A stretch of 17,530 nucleotides of DNA from SG8-4 sp964598225 (GTDB lineage Bacteria; Planctomycetota; Phycisphaerae; Sedimentisphaerales; Anaerobacaceae). A program made the position numbers and the translations under genes. Below are positions 1 to 9,300 of the stretch, in pieces. The DNA is taken from positions 1-17,530 of the forward strand of contig CAZRBG010000090.1 in assembly GCA_964598225.1 (NCBI GenBank). Reading direction: 5' to 3'. Each line of letters starts with the position of its first letter. Within the stretch, counting starts at the first letter, position 1. The notes under the pieces were generated by a model that worked only from the letters and a program-made list of their open reading frames with translations, was not told the DNA's origin and did no database searches.

Positions 1-54
1 TCCGACGGAACTATCCCCATGAAATCGGGAAGTTATTTCGTGCACGATCCTTAG
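1..54 (+). CDS. C-terminal end of an upstream gene (partial)
   Basis: Frame 1 is open from the window edge to a TAG stop at 52-54 and encodes 17 residues ending GTIPMKSGSYFVHDP. The piece reads like a natural protein C-terminus, with a beta-strand-like Gly/Ser/aromatic pattern such as the end of a cupin-like barrel. It is too short for a family assignment. It ends 16 bases before the OsmC start codon, so the two genes may be co-transcribed. It could also be a chance open stretch. Confidence 0.4.
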   Translation, partial: SDGTIPMKSGSYFVHDP

Positions 55-70
55 GAATATGGAGATTACC

Positions 71-496
71 ATGCCGACACGTACATCAGAAGCAATTTGG
101 AAAGGAACATTACAAGCAGGCGAGGGAACGATAAATCTCGGCAGCGGGACTTTCGAGAGCGGTTATTCGTTCAGCTCCCGTTTCGAACAGGGCAAAGGTA
201 CGAACCCCGAAGAGTTGATCGCCGCAGCTCACGCTGGATGCTTTTCGATGGCCCTTGCCCACGGACTGGAACAGGCAGGCTACAAACCGGAACAGGTCAA
301 GACCGCTGCCGACGTCACTATTGACAAGGTAGGCGATGGTTTTCAAATCACCAAAATTGATTTGAGGACTGAAGGGAAGGTGCCAGACATTGCGGACAAG
401 GATTTCCAGCAGCAGGCAGAAACGGCCAAAACAAATTGTCCTGTTTCAAAAGCCCTGGCCGGAACGGAAATTACCATGAAAGCCGAATTGGTTTGA
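71..496 (+). CDS. osmC: OsmC-family organic hydroperoxide reductase
   Basis: This is a 141-residue cytosolic thiol peroxidase of the OsmC/Ohr family, which reduces organic hydroperoxides and protects against oxidative or osmotic stress. The two redox cysteines are visible in HAGCFSMAL (Cys57) and TNCPVSKAL (Cys123), at the usual spacing. The RFEQGKGTNPEELIAAAH segment carries the family's Arg and Glu, and the DVTIDKVGDGFQITKI segment is typical of OsmC rather than Ohr. Length fits E. coli OsmC, about 143 residues. I chose ATG at 71 because GGAG at 61-64 sits six bases upstream; an in-frame ATG at 59 would add four residues but has no ribosome site. It lies just after the end of another gene and 77 bases before a small membrane-protein gene. 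Family is confident; the exact peroxide substrate is not known. Confidence 0.93.
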   Translation: MPTRTSEAIWKGTLQAGEGTINLGSGTFESGYSFSSRFEQGKGTNPEELIAAAHAGCFSMALAHGLEQAGYKPEQVKTAADVTIDKVGDGFQITKIDLRTEGKVPDIADKDFQQQAETAKTNCPVSKALAGTEITMKAELV

Positions 497-573
497 GCGC
501 AACTTTCCAAAGTGAGATCTAACGGCTTATCAATATCTATCGGCCACCGATGCATATTTGAAAAGGGGATAAA

Positions 574-915
574 ATGTTTACCATTATTGCTTTGATCTGT
601 TTCGCCGCAGCCGCACTTATCGGAACTGCGCTGGCGGTTATGTACAACAAAGGCAAATTGTCGCTGAATCTGGCTTATGCGCACGGGGTTTTCGGAGCCG
701 CCGGTTTAGTATTTCTCATAATACCAGCGGTTCGAGGAACGATATCTTCACTTGGGATCGCAGCTCTGATAGTCTTTGTCGTTGCGGCGTTAGGCGGTGC
801 GGTTTTATTTGCAAATCATCTTAAGAAAGCTTTACTGCCCAAACCGCTTATCGCCATCCACGGCGCAGCAGCGGTAATTGCATTTCTACTGTTGCTGGTC
901 GGCACGCTAAAATAA
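574..915 (+). CDS. small four-helix integral membrane protein
   Basis: This 113-residue protein is almost entirely hydrophobic. Four membrane segments can be drawn at about residues 2-22, 33-53, 57-80 and 91-111, joined by short Lys/Arg-bearing loops. Histidines lie near segment ends at His37 (AHGVFG), His82 (NHLKK) and His96 (IHGAAA), a pattern that could ligate heme b or a metal, but this is inference. AGGGG at about 564-568 gives a good ribosome site for the ATG. It lies between osmC and the large secreted protein, all on the plus strand, with 77- and 28-base gaps. I do not recognise a named family; it resembles small uncharacterised membrane proteins common in bacteria. Confidence 0.75.
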   Translation: MFTIIALICFAAAALIGTALAVMYNKGKLSLNLAYAHGVFGAAGLVFLIIPAVRGTISSLGIAALIVFVVAALGGAVLFANHLKKALLPKPLIAIHGAAAVIAFLLLLVGTLK

Positions 916-943
916 TCCACAATTGAATGGGAGGGAACATATC

Positions 944-3900
944 ATGAAGACAATAAGGTTTCAAACGAATCTCCAACATGTGAGGCATACAAGCAGCCGT
1001 TTCCTGCCTCGAACTCGCTTTTTTCTAAGCAGTCTGCTTGGCGTCCTGATCTTTCTTGCCATCTCAACCTGCCCTCAGGTATCTGCTCAGGGACCTATTC
1101 ACTTCCCTCCTCCTCTGAACGTGGATGAGTTTTCGGAAACATTACCCCCTTTGGAAGCTCAGGACATAGACGGAACATTTCCCGTTGACGTAGGAACAAC
1201 CGCCACTGACGCAATGTTGGGCGGAGAGCGGGACGTGCTGCTGACATTGGATGGTGTTGAAGATCCGGGTGACGGCGCCTCTTTTGAAGTTAGCGGCGGC
1301 AGCGCTATTTACACTCAGGACGACACGAGCACGGGCAACGTGCTGCTGATATATGACGGCGTAGATGGTGATCCGGTTCGGACAGTCGCCAGTGACGGGC
1401 TCGGCGGTGTCGATCTGACAGACGGCGGCGATTTAGATGGCATAGAAATCGAAATCGCCAGAAACGACCGGCCTCTCAAAGCCGCTGTGGTTGTCTTTTC
1501 AAGCATTGATAACGCCTCTGAATCAGTGCAAGATATCCCGGTGACCGATGAGCAGATCTCGGTTCGGTTTCCATTTTCCGACTTTGAAATCAGTAGTGGA
1601 GGGGGAGCCAACTTGTCTCAGGCTAAAGCCGTTATCGTGCAGATCGGTGCGTTAGGCAGCGCGGTCGGCCCGGCCCACACCGAGATAAACGGCATAGCCG
1701 CGACCTCGTCTCAACCGACTCCGAGCCAGCCGGGTGTTCTTCATGACCAGATAGACCAATTGCCGAGCAGCGCCGTCTGGTCGGTTGACTTTCCCGGTGA
1801 TAATCCGTTTGACGCTCAGGCGGCGGATGATTTCACCGTACCACCCGGCAGTTCCTGGACCGTGCGACAGGTGGAATGGGCGGCGGAATGGATTCCTTTT
1901 CCGCCGAGCGAACCTACAGCTAACGTCACTATATATGAAGATGCCGGGGGCGTCCCGAGTGATCCGCTGTTTACGGAAACGAACCTGCCCATAGTGCCAA
2001 TAAATGACTCCGACCAGAGCTGGCGTGCCCCTCTGCCGGGGGGCTGGCCCTTGGGCGAAGGCACGTATTGGTGTTCGGTTCAAGCCAACGTCCCTGTGGG
2101 CTCTGAGATGCTGATCAAGGAAAGCCGTGTCGCCCGTGGTGCGCCTTCTGTGTGGCGAAATCCCGGCGGAGGCTTTGACACGCACTGTTCGGATTGGACT
2201 CCGAGCATCGAGTGTGTGGGACAGGAACGCTCTCTTGCATTTCGCATCAACGGCGATGCCGAATCGGTATCCGAGTTACCCGATCTGATAGTTACCGACG
2301 TGACACATACACCTCAATTTCCGAGAGACGGAGAGCCCGTCACGATCGAAATTACGGTTCAGAACACCAGCTTCGAAGAGCAGACCAATATTTCCGTCGA
2401 CTGGTTCCCGAACCGGACAACAATACCGGATCCACTCCAATTCGGACCCATCGAGCAGCCTATCCCCGAATTGCCACCCGGCGGAATATATACGGTTGAA
2501 GAATCTTTCACTTACAATGTTCCCCGATGTTACACCCCTCTCGTCCGCGTGACAAACTTCCAGGAGCCTGGGGGAGTGAACCGGGTCCACGAGCGTGGCC
2601 AGATATGCATCGCCTTCAAAGGGCCTATGGCATTCTGGTTCAACGTTCTTCAGATAAACGACCGACTCATCGTGACCGACGAACGCGAAGTGAAGATATT
2701 CGACTTGGACGGCGAGCAGATTGCGGTTGTCTCTACTACCAACCAGCCTGCAGTGCGGACTGCGGGCGACCGGATTGTCGTCGTCGATGGCAATGAAGTC
2801 AAGCTTTTCGACCTTGACGGCAACCAGGTCGGTTCAACCGTCACCGCGTCGAATACGCCGAAAATACAAATAAGCGGCGAACGCATTATCGTGGTTGACG
2901 GCAACGTCGTGACCGTCTACGACCGGGATGGCAATCGCATGGGTTCGCCTATAAGCACCACTGATGTCCCGACCGTGAAGACAACCGATAACCGGATTGT
3001 CATCGTCGACGGCAGGGAAATCAAAATCTTTGACAAAGACGGCAATCAAATTGGGCCGCCCATAACGACAACAAGTGATGCTGAAGTTCATACCAATGGA
3101 AACCGAGTTGTTGTCGTTGACGGCAACGAGGTAAAAATTTACGACCGCGACGGCAACCAAGTAGGCCCGCCCATCAGTACCACGAATTCGCCTGAAATTC
3201 GTGCCGCGGAAAATCGAATCATTGTGATCGACGGCAACGAAATTAAGTTTTATGACAAAGACGCAAACCAAATCGGCCCCTCTATTACAACCACGAATCA
3301 GCCGGTCATCCGCACCGCCGGAGATCGGATCATCGTCGTAGACGGCAACGAGATCAAGATCTACGATCAGGACGGCGACCAGGTCGACGGTCCGATTACT
3401 ACCGCCAGTCCGCCCAGAGTCACCACGGCGGGAGATCGGATCGTTGTAACCGAGGAAAATCAGATCAGGATTTTTGACAAAAACGGTGAGCCCGTCGGAT
3501 CGCCGATCATAACCGCCAACGAGCCGATTATCCGTACCACTGACGACCGCATCCTGGTCATTGACGGAGACGAGATGAGCATCTACGACGCCACTGACGG
3601 CAACCGGCTCGGCGGACCGAAGATGCTCAATTCTCGCAGTTCCGAACTGATGCAAAGCGATATCCTTTTCCAGCCGGGTGAAATCGAGAAGGTGGTATGG
3701 GTTCCTCTCGCCGGTTCGGCATCGATCGTGCTGGAAAGTGACAAAGCACTGAGCGCCGAAGCCTATGATCAGGATCGGAATCTGCTTGACTCGACCGGCT
3801 TACCTCAGGGCGGACTGATGCAGCTGCAGGCCGATTTGCCTTCGGAAGATTACGTAGTGGCGCTATCCCGGCCGGACGTCCTGAGCGACACTTCTCAAAG

Positions 3901-4882
3901 CGTCGAGGTAGGGATCCAATTCGACGATCCACGGGCCGCGTTTATGGAAGAAACCCCCTATCGCGAAGTTGTGATCTTTTCTCCGTTGAGAACGTTCCCC
4001 GGAGGTACGGACGTATTTGAACTGCCGGATGGATCGCCTTATTCCACCTTCGACCAGTTCGTCGAAACAGAATACGCTTATTCGCCGGAGCAGGGTATCG
4101 CCGGACTCCAATGGCTCGTTCAAGAGCAACTGCTCCATACGTTCTGTCCGCCGGCGGGCCATCCCGGCGCCAGACCGCCGACCGGTTCCAGCCATGACGA
4201 CAACTTTTGTGGCATTAGCGCCTTTATCCATTCTATGCAGAGGAGCTTTCCCGGCGCGCTGAAAGCTGACGTGGCAATCAACTCCCAATCGTGGGATGAA
4301 GTGGGCGACAACCTCGACCACTCCTGCTGGTTTGGGGTACGAGGCGAGAAAATGGTAGAGAACGTGAACAGCAACTACGGCGGTGACAATCCGGACACGC
4401 AGGACGGCAAGAGCTATTGTGCAAGCCGGATACGAGATACCAGTCCGGCAAATTTAGCCGCATGGGCTGAAGACTGTGACGTTAAGGTCTTGATATATGA
4501 CATCCCGAATATATTCGGGCACTGGGCCGACGTGCTTTCGGTCACTCCCGATCCCACTGATCCATCCAGGGGGACGTTGAACCTGCAGGATTACGAAGAT
4601 AATTATGATGTCTCACTTTCAAATTCTGCCTCTGGGGATCAGGTCGATTTTTCCGGGGCTCCGCTCGACAACACAATGCGAGGGAACTTCGACCAGAGCG
4701 ATCCCGTAGCCGGAGACGCCACCGCTACAGTCGCACTGAATCCGCGCCCCATGCCCGGGGAAGAGCCAAAATTGACAGAAATCTCCATCGAGGCGGTCTG
4801 GTTCTACGTCGTCTGCGAGTGTGATCCGGATACCGGTGGAATGCCAACGTCAACGAAAAGCGGAAAGAAATTAAATCGATAA
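944..4882 (+). CDS. secreted multidomain protein: CARDB, 37-residue propeller repeats, C39-like peptidase domain
   Basis: This protein has 1312 residues from ATG 944, chosen because GGGAGGG at 929-935 is eight bases upstream; a TTG at 923 lacks a site. A long Arg-rich n-region and hydrophobic core form a signal peptide, probably cut after VSA at about residue 48. Then follow a beta-rich region (about 50-250), a second beta-sandwich region opening with ADDFTVPPG (about 265-440), a CARDB-like domain starting LPDLIVTDVTHTP (about 445-555), and nine 37-residue propeller-type repeats (570-902). Near the C-terminus NFCGISAF (Cys1089), FGHWADV (His1193) and LNLQDYE (Asp1216) resemble the Cys-His-Asp triad of C39/papain-like peptidases. 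No sorting motif or membrane anchor is seen at the C-terminus. It is probably secreted or periplasmic. Proteolysis is inferred; the domain may be inactive or act on another amide or thioester bond. Confidence 0.82.
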   Translation: MKTIRFQTNLQHVRHTSSRFLPRTRFFLSSLLGVLIFLAISTCPQVSAQGPIHFPPPLNVDEFSETLPPLEAQDIDGTFPVDVGTTATDAMLGGERDVLLTLDGVEDPGDGASFEVSGGSAIYTQDDTSTGNVLLIYDGVDGDPVRTVASDGLGGVDLTDGGDLDGIEIEIARNDRPLKAAVVVFSSIDNASESVQDIPVTDEQISVRFPFSDFEISSGGGANLSQAKAVIVQIGALGSAVGPAHTEINGIAATSSQPTPSQPGVLHDQIDQLPSSAVWSVDFPGDNPFDAQAADDFTVPPGSSWTVRQVEWAAEWIPFPPSEPTANVTIYEDAGGVPSDPLFTETNLPIVPINDSDQSWRAPLPGGWPLGEGTYWCSVQANVPVGSEMLIKESRVARGAPSVWRNPGGGFDTHCSDWTPSIECVGQERSLAFRINGDAESVSELPDLIVTDVTHTPQFPRDGEPVTIEITVQNTSFEEQTNISVDWFPNRTTIPDPLQFGPIEQPIPELPPGGIYTVEESFTYNVPRCYTPLVRVTNFQEPGGVNRVHERGQICIAFKGPMAFWFNVLQINDRLIVTDEREVKIFDLDGEQIAVVSTTNQPAVRTAGDRIVVVDGNEVKLFDLDGNQVGSTVTASNTPKIQISGERIIVVDGNVVTVYDRDGNRMGSPISTTDVPTVKTTDNRIVIVDGREIKIFDKDGNQIGPPITTTSDAEVHTNGNRVVVVDGNEVKIYDRDGNQVGPPISTTNSPEIRAAENRIIVIDGNEIKFYDKDANQIGPSITTTNQPVIRTAGDRIIVVDGNEIKIYDQDGDQVDGPITTASPPRVTTAGDRIVVTEENQIRIFDKNGEPVGSPIITANEPIIRTTDDRILVIDGDEMSIYDATDGNRLGGPKMLNSRSSELMQSDILFQPGEIEKVVWVPLAGSASIVLESDKALSAEAYDQDRNLLDSTGLPQGGLMQLQADLPSEDYVVALSRPDVLSDTSQSVEVGIQFDDPRAAFMEETPYREVVIFSPLRTFPGGTDVFELPDGSPYSTFDQFVETEYAYSPEQGIAGLQWLVQEQLLHTFCPPAGHPGARPPTGSSHDDNFCGISAFIHSMQRSFPGALKADVAINSQSWDEVGDNLDHSCWFGVRGEKMVENVNSNYGGDNPDTQDGKSYCASRIRDTSPANLAAWAEDCDVKVLIYDIPNIFGHWADVLSVTPDPTDPSRGTLNLQDYEDNYDVSLSNSASGDQVDFSGAPLDNTMRGNFDQSDPVAGDATATVALNPRPMPGEEPKLTEISIEAVWFYVVCECDPDTGGMPTSTKSGKKLNR
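2651..3649 (+). repeat. nine tandem 111-bp coding repeats (37-residue beta-propeller-type units)
   Basis: Within the secreted protein, units begin at 2651, 2762, 2873, 2984, 3095, 3206, 3317, 3428 and 3539, exactly 111 bases apart. The consensus unit has four short beta-strands: DRIIVVDG, NEIKIYD, a DGNQIGPPI segment, and PVIRT after a TTTNQ turn. The units are similar but not identical at DNA level, so the array is old and held by selection rather than freshly amplified. Unit 8 loses the VDG turn (VTEEN) and unit 9 carries an extra residue (DATDG), suggesting a worn C-terminal edge. A single propeller of seven to nine blades is the simplest model. Confidence 0.9.
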
Positions 4883-5007
4883 TGCTTTGATTCTGACGAG
4901 CATGCAGGAAAAATGCTTGCGTCTCCGTCATGTCGGGATTCACTAAAGCTCGTAAAGTAATAAGTCGAAAGCAGGATCGCTGCCTGTGTTATCTTGTGTT
5001 CCCCCCG
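4883..5007. other. convergent intergenic gap with a weak bulged hairpin
   Basis: This 125-base gap separates two converging genes, so transcription must end here from both sides. The only candidate structure pairs GACGAGCAT (4895-4903) with ATGCT-TG-CGTC (4913-4923), with a two-base bulge and a roughly nine-base loop. There is no T-run on the plus side; on the minus strand the loop itself holds the T-run. I do not call a confident Rho-independent terminator. Confidence 0.25.
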
Positions 5008-6345
5008 TCACACTATTATATCCAGGTCCCATGGTGCTCTATAGGTTCTGGTCAGGAGCTTGTTGGCCTCTTCATCGTCGAACTTTTCCTTGTCCGGGTC
5101 CCATGCGAGTTTCACTCCTCTCTTTATGGCTATATGCGCCAACTGTCCCAGCGAGCAGGTGCGATGGCCGACTTCCGCGTCCGCCATGGATTCTTCCGGA
5201 GCGTTGTTCTTGATACAATAGACGAAATCTTCTTTGTCCTGGCGCTGCGGCAGGCGAATATCCGAATCCTTGAATTTTGTGCGGAAAATCTTTTTGTCGT
5301 GCGCGGTCAGGCCGCCGGGCGAATGCCAGTGTGCCTCTATCCAGCCGTCTTCGCCTTCGACACGGATATAGGGCACATCCACAAAGTAGTCGAGCACTAC
5401 GCCGTTGGCATACCTGAACTGGGCTTTGAAGTCTAACAGAACGTCCCAAAGTCCCGAGTCAGGTTCAGGATATCGGCCCGTCCCCTCGACGCACACCGGG
5501 CCCGTTCCTTCGGTATCGTTAATCTGCTGAGCTACGTCGAGCAGATGCGTGCCCCAGTTGGTTATCATGCCCTCGCAGGTATCGCTGCAGCGCATCCAGC
5601 CCGGCCGGCTCAAGGATTTTGGTGGATGAACGCGATCAACGGTATATTTCTTCTGCGGTGCAGGACCGAGCCACATGTTGTAATTCAGTTCTTCCGGTAC
5701 GGGCATAGGATCGGGATTTCCGCCGGGTTTGTCGCCTTTGGGAACACCGACTTCGATCCGTTTGATTGGCCCCACGTAGCCGTTGCGCGCCAGCTCAGCG
5801 GTCTTGTGCATGTACGAGTGCGAGCGGCATTCGCTGTCGGTTCGAAAGACTACGCCGTGTTTCTTCGCGACGTCGGTGAGTACGCGGCCTTCGGCAATGC
5901 TCAGCGTTAACGGCTTCTCGCAGGAAACGTGTTTTCCCGCACGAATTGCCGCCAGCGATATGGGTACGTGCCAGTGGTCCGGCGTGGAGTTCATTACGGC
6001 GTCGACGTCATCTCTGGCAATTATCCGGCGAAAGTCGGTGTAGCAGGAGCAATCCTTATTCTTATACTTTTCATTGACGATGTCACGCGCTTTGTTCATG
6101 CGCCAGGCATCCGGATCGCACACGGCGACAACCTGCACCTCGGGTATGTTGACCAGAGTCCTTAAGTTGGCCTTAATGCCCTGACGGCCTGTGCCAATCA
6201 TAGCCAGCGTAATGCGGTTAGACGGAGCGTTTTTTCCCAGGACGGAGTAGGGGATTATACTTGGCAAGCCTATAACCGTGCCGGCGGATGCCATTGACGC
6301 AAGCATGCGGCGTCGTGTGATTTGCATTTCTTGTGATCTGTTCAT
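5008..6345 (-). CDS. Tat-exported Gfo/Idh/MocA-family oxidoreductase
   Basis: This 445-residue NAD(P)-dependent dehydrogenase belongs to the Gfo/Idh/MocA family, which oxidises or reduces sugars, inositols and related polyols. The N-terminus has a twin-arginine signal, TRRRMLASM at about residues 10-18, followed by a weakly hydrophobic stretch, so the enzyme is predicted to be exported folded. The Rossmann motif GTGRQG lies at 51-56, and the family's EKP motif, whose lysine is catalytic, is at 143-145 (VSCEKPLTL). I chose ATG at 6345 because AAGGG lies eight bases upstream; a GTG at 6372 would place nine residues before the Tat signal and has no site. It is the last gene of the minus-strand operon, 41 bases after the second methyltransferase/propeller gene. 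Substrate is unknown; planctomycetes carry many such paralogues. Confidence 0.92.
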   Translation of the reverse strand: MNRSQEMQITRRRMLASMASAGTVIGLPSIIPYSVLGKNAPSNRITLAMIGTGRQGIKANLRTLVNIPEVQVVAVCDPDAWRMNKARDIVNEKYKNKDCSCYTDFRRIIARDDVDAVMNSTPDHWHVPISLAAIRAGKHVSCEKPLTLSIAEGRVLTDVAKKHGVVFRTDSECRSHSYMHKTAELARNGYVGPIKRIEVGVPKGDKPGGNPDPMPVPEELNYNMWLGPAPQKKYTVDRVHPPKSLSRPGWMRCSDTCEGMITNWGTHLLDVAQQINDTEGTGPVCVEGTGRYPEPDSGLWDVLLDFKAQFRYANGVVLDYFVDVPYIRVEGEDGWIEAHWHSPGGLTAHDKKIFRTKFKDSDIRLPQRQDKEDFVYCIKNNAPEESMADAEVGHRTCSLGQLAHIAIKRGVKLAWDPDKEKFDDEEANKLLTRTYRAPWDLDIIV

Positions 6346-6386
6346 TTCGATTACCCTTATTTCTAATGTCACTACAAAATCCTATA

Positions 6387-9300
6387 TTACGGTTGCGAGA
6401 AACAACTCAGGCCTCCATCTTCTGTTGAAAAATGAAGCCGCCCGCCGGCCGCCGCCAAGCCGTCCCACACGACAGGGCTTTCCAGTGAGTATTTGGCGAG
6501 TTCGTTTTCGCCCGTTTCCGAATCGTACACCCGAATATTCCCGCCCAGGCTTCCTTCGTATGCGGCATGGAGATCGTCAACCGGCACATCAATAGGCATA
6601 GTTGCCACGAAAAGGTTATCTCCGGATTTAAGCAAAGCTCTCGGCCGTTCCTTAAGTGTTCTGGTCCAAATATACCGCTTCTTCGGACTTTCGATCTTCT
6701 TCTTGAAGAGCTTGTACTTGCCGTTGAAACGCCGGCGGTTGTCCCTTTGTACTCCCCACACATCCGTTTCATCGAACACAAGTATCACACCGGTTGGATT
6801 ATCGCTTACGTAAGGAGCTTCTCCGGAACGTTCCTCCAGATGAGCGCGCGAATATCCTCCTTTATGCCTGCTGGCGGGGAGTCTGTCGTAGTCGCCCAGG
6901 CCCAGTCCCCAGTCCAGTCTGTGGTGTTCCGAGTCGTCAAGTAAGCTGAAAGTTGAGAAAAGCTGTCTGGATGGGCGGACGAGCTTTTCGAGTTTTCTGT
7001 TGAACATAAGATGCCGCATGAAGACATTGCTTCCATCGCTTACAAGAACATCAGAGACACTTCCCGTTGTTGAAAAACTATCGCTTTCATCGGGCTGTGA
7101 AAAAGTTTTGTAGTCTGTCCACAAATGGCCTTTTAAGTGAACTGCATTAATTTCGTCGCTTTCGGTATATTGAGGATGCTTATTTTGCATCTGTCTGTGA
7201 TACCGAACGTCTCCGGTTTCCACGTCCAGTCCATAAAGATGAATCCCGCGGTCGAGCCACGTCGAACGGCCGGCGGCAAAATACGCCGTCCCGTCGAGGA
7301 CAAGCACACTTCCTCTGACGGGCCATAGCGATTCAACACGGTTAAACGCAACGCTTCTCAAATCAGACGGAGCGGCAAGAAAACGCCACACCGTCTCCCC
7401 GTCACTCAATCTAAGAGACCTTACGCTGCCGTCAGCGCTTCCGAATATGACCTGACCGTGATATATTGTAGGCGGTGAATCCACGCGGCCGCCCGCGATA
7501 TATTGCCATGCAACCTTGCCGTTTTCCCGGTGTAAGGCATAGACAATTCCCGAATCCACGTCGGCTACCACAACGTAATCGCCGGATACCACCGGCTGTG
7601 TTAACTTACTTCCAGGAGAAGTCTGCCACTTACATTCAAGCTCTGCCGGAACCTTCGTAGAAGCTATGCCGCGCCTCTGTGAATCCCCGCGGTAAGTCGG
7701 CCATGATTGTGCTTCATTAGCTTCGGCGCCTCCAACCTTCCCGTAGGCAGGCCCTTTTTCAAGCCTTGTATTGTTATCGACTCTCTGTTTGCTAATCACA
7801 GGCTGTTCGGGTGCAAGCGCCCAGAAGCCGTGAAGCAATGCTTCCGTAAAACAGCCGCATGAGTTGGGTGGAGCGTAGATGAGTCCGTTTGCGGGCAGAA
7901 TCCCATATTGGCAGGTTCCGCGAATCCAATTGTTGCGCGAGTGAGTAACCCCATCTACAGCCATCATTTCAATGCCGCGTTTGCCTGCAATAATGAATCG
8001 CTCTGTGGCTTTTGCGCGATAGCAGCGGAAATGATGGCCCGGTGTCAAAAGATTCAGAGCGACACGATCTTTGACCTTCAACTCTCCCGTAAACAGATCC
8101 CTGGCTTCACGCATATCCGGCGGAACTCTCATGGGATCCATTTCATGGGCTACCTTCTGCCAAACGAGGCCGTCGATAACGAAGACGTCGAGAGGTGCGT
8201 GAAAAGACGTGCCGGCCTGGTAGCTCCACAGCTTTCCCCCTTTTTCGGCCGAAAGCGCTATTAGTTCGTCACCCATGTTAAAGACAACGACACCGCGTAC
8301 CGCAACGAGCGTCCTTTTGCCGTACGAAACGGAACGCTTAGCACTCCGGCCCTCGGGTCCGTAATACCATCCCTCCAGACCGGACTTTAGATCAATGGAT
8401 ATAACGCCCCCTCCTGCGATGCACATGTATGCATTCTTCCCGTCAGATGCAAGCGTTTCAGGCACAGGTTGTCTTTCGCAAGACCATTCCCACAGCACGT
8501 TTCCTGTTTGTGCGTTAACCGCGATGAGTGACTTCCTGTTCGGAAACTGGAATTTCTTTTTTATCTGCGGATAAGAAAACGCCTGTTCGGGCGCAGGTTC
8601 GCCTTTCAGCACAAGGAGCGTTTTTCCAGTAAGTATTATTTCCTCGGCCCCTGCTGTTCGAGCAAACGTGTCAACGCTTTTTCCGGAAGCTGCATCCAAA
8701 ACGACAATCGGACCGTCTACACTCAGCGGCGTGTAGAGTTTGTCTTCTGAAGCAACAAGAAGTCTCGTTGCCTGCTGGGGGCCCGAGCGGAATCGCTTTT
8801 TATGATCTATCCATGACGTCATCTCTTTTTCCCACAGCGTTATTCCGTTGAAAGCGCTGCGTGCGACGATCACCCATTCGGAGGGAACGTTCAAATTCGC
8901 CGCCGTGGCTTTGTCGACGATATAGAACAGCCGCCCGGAAGCGGTAACCGCCGAGCTTATACTGTTCAGCCAGTCATGATGGCGGGTCCAGCGGGGACCG
9001 CCTATCCACTGCATGTTTCGCGGCGGTCCGACGCGGCTGTCATTGGCGACGGCGTTGTTGTCGGGACCGTGCAGATAGTGCGTCCATTCGTCGATGTCCC
9101 TGGGAACCGGCTTTCTTTTTGTAATCCACCCGCCGTCCGCCTTGAGGCAGGCGACACCGCCGGGAGCTAACACCCGCATCATCTCATCTTCTTTCGGTTT
9201 GCCCCCTTCTTCAACCACGATCAGGTCGACAAGATTGTTGATATAAGGGAGGCTTTCGCCGTTCCAGAGTTCCGCGGAGACTTTGCCGTAGAGGCCCTTT

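Noticed and set aside
2651..3649. Regular 111-base periodicity considered as a CRISPR or noncoding satellite
   Set aside because: The period is an exact multiple of three, the units encode a conserved protein motif, and there are no identical repeats with unique spacers.
2834..3655. 273-codon minus-strand frame opposite the propeller repeats
   Set aside because: It is antisense to a repetitive coding array, which keeps a complementary frame open by periodicity. Its protein is a mirror of the repeats, not a gene.
4930..5436. 168-codon plus-strand open frame opposite the oxidoreductase gene
   Set aside because: It lies antisense to the well-supported Gfo/Idh/MocA gene and has a shadow-like composition with no family features.
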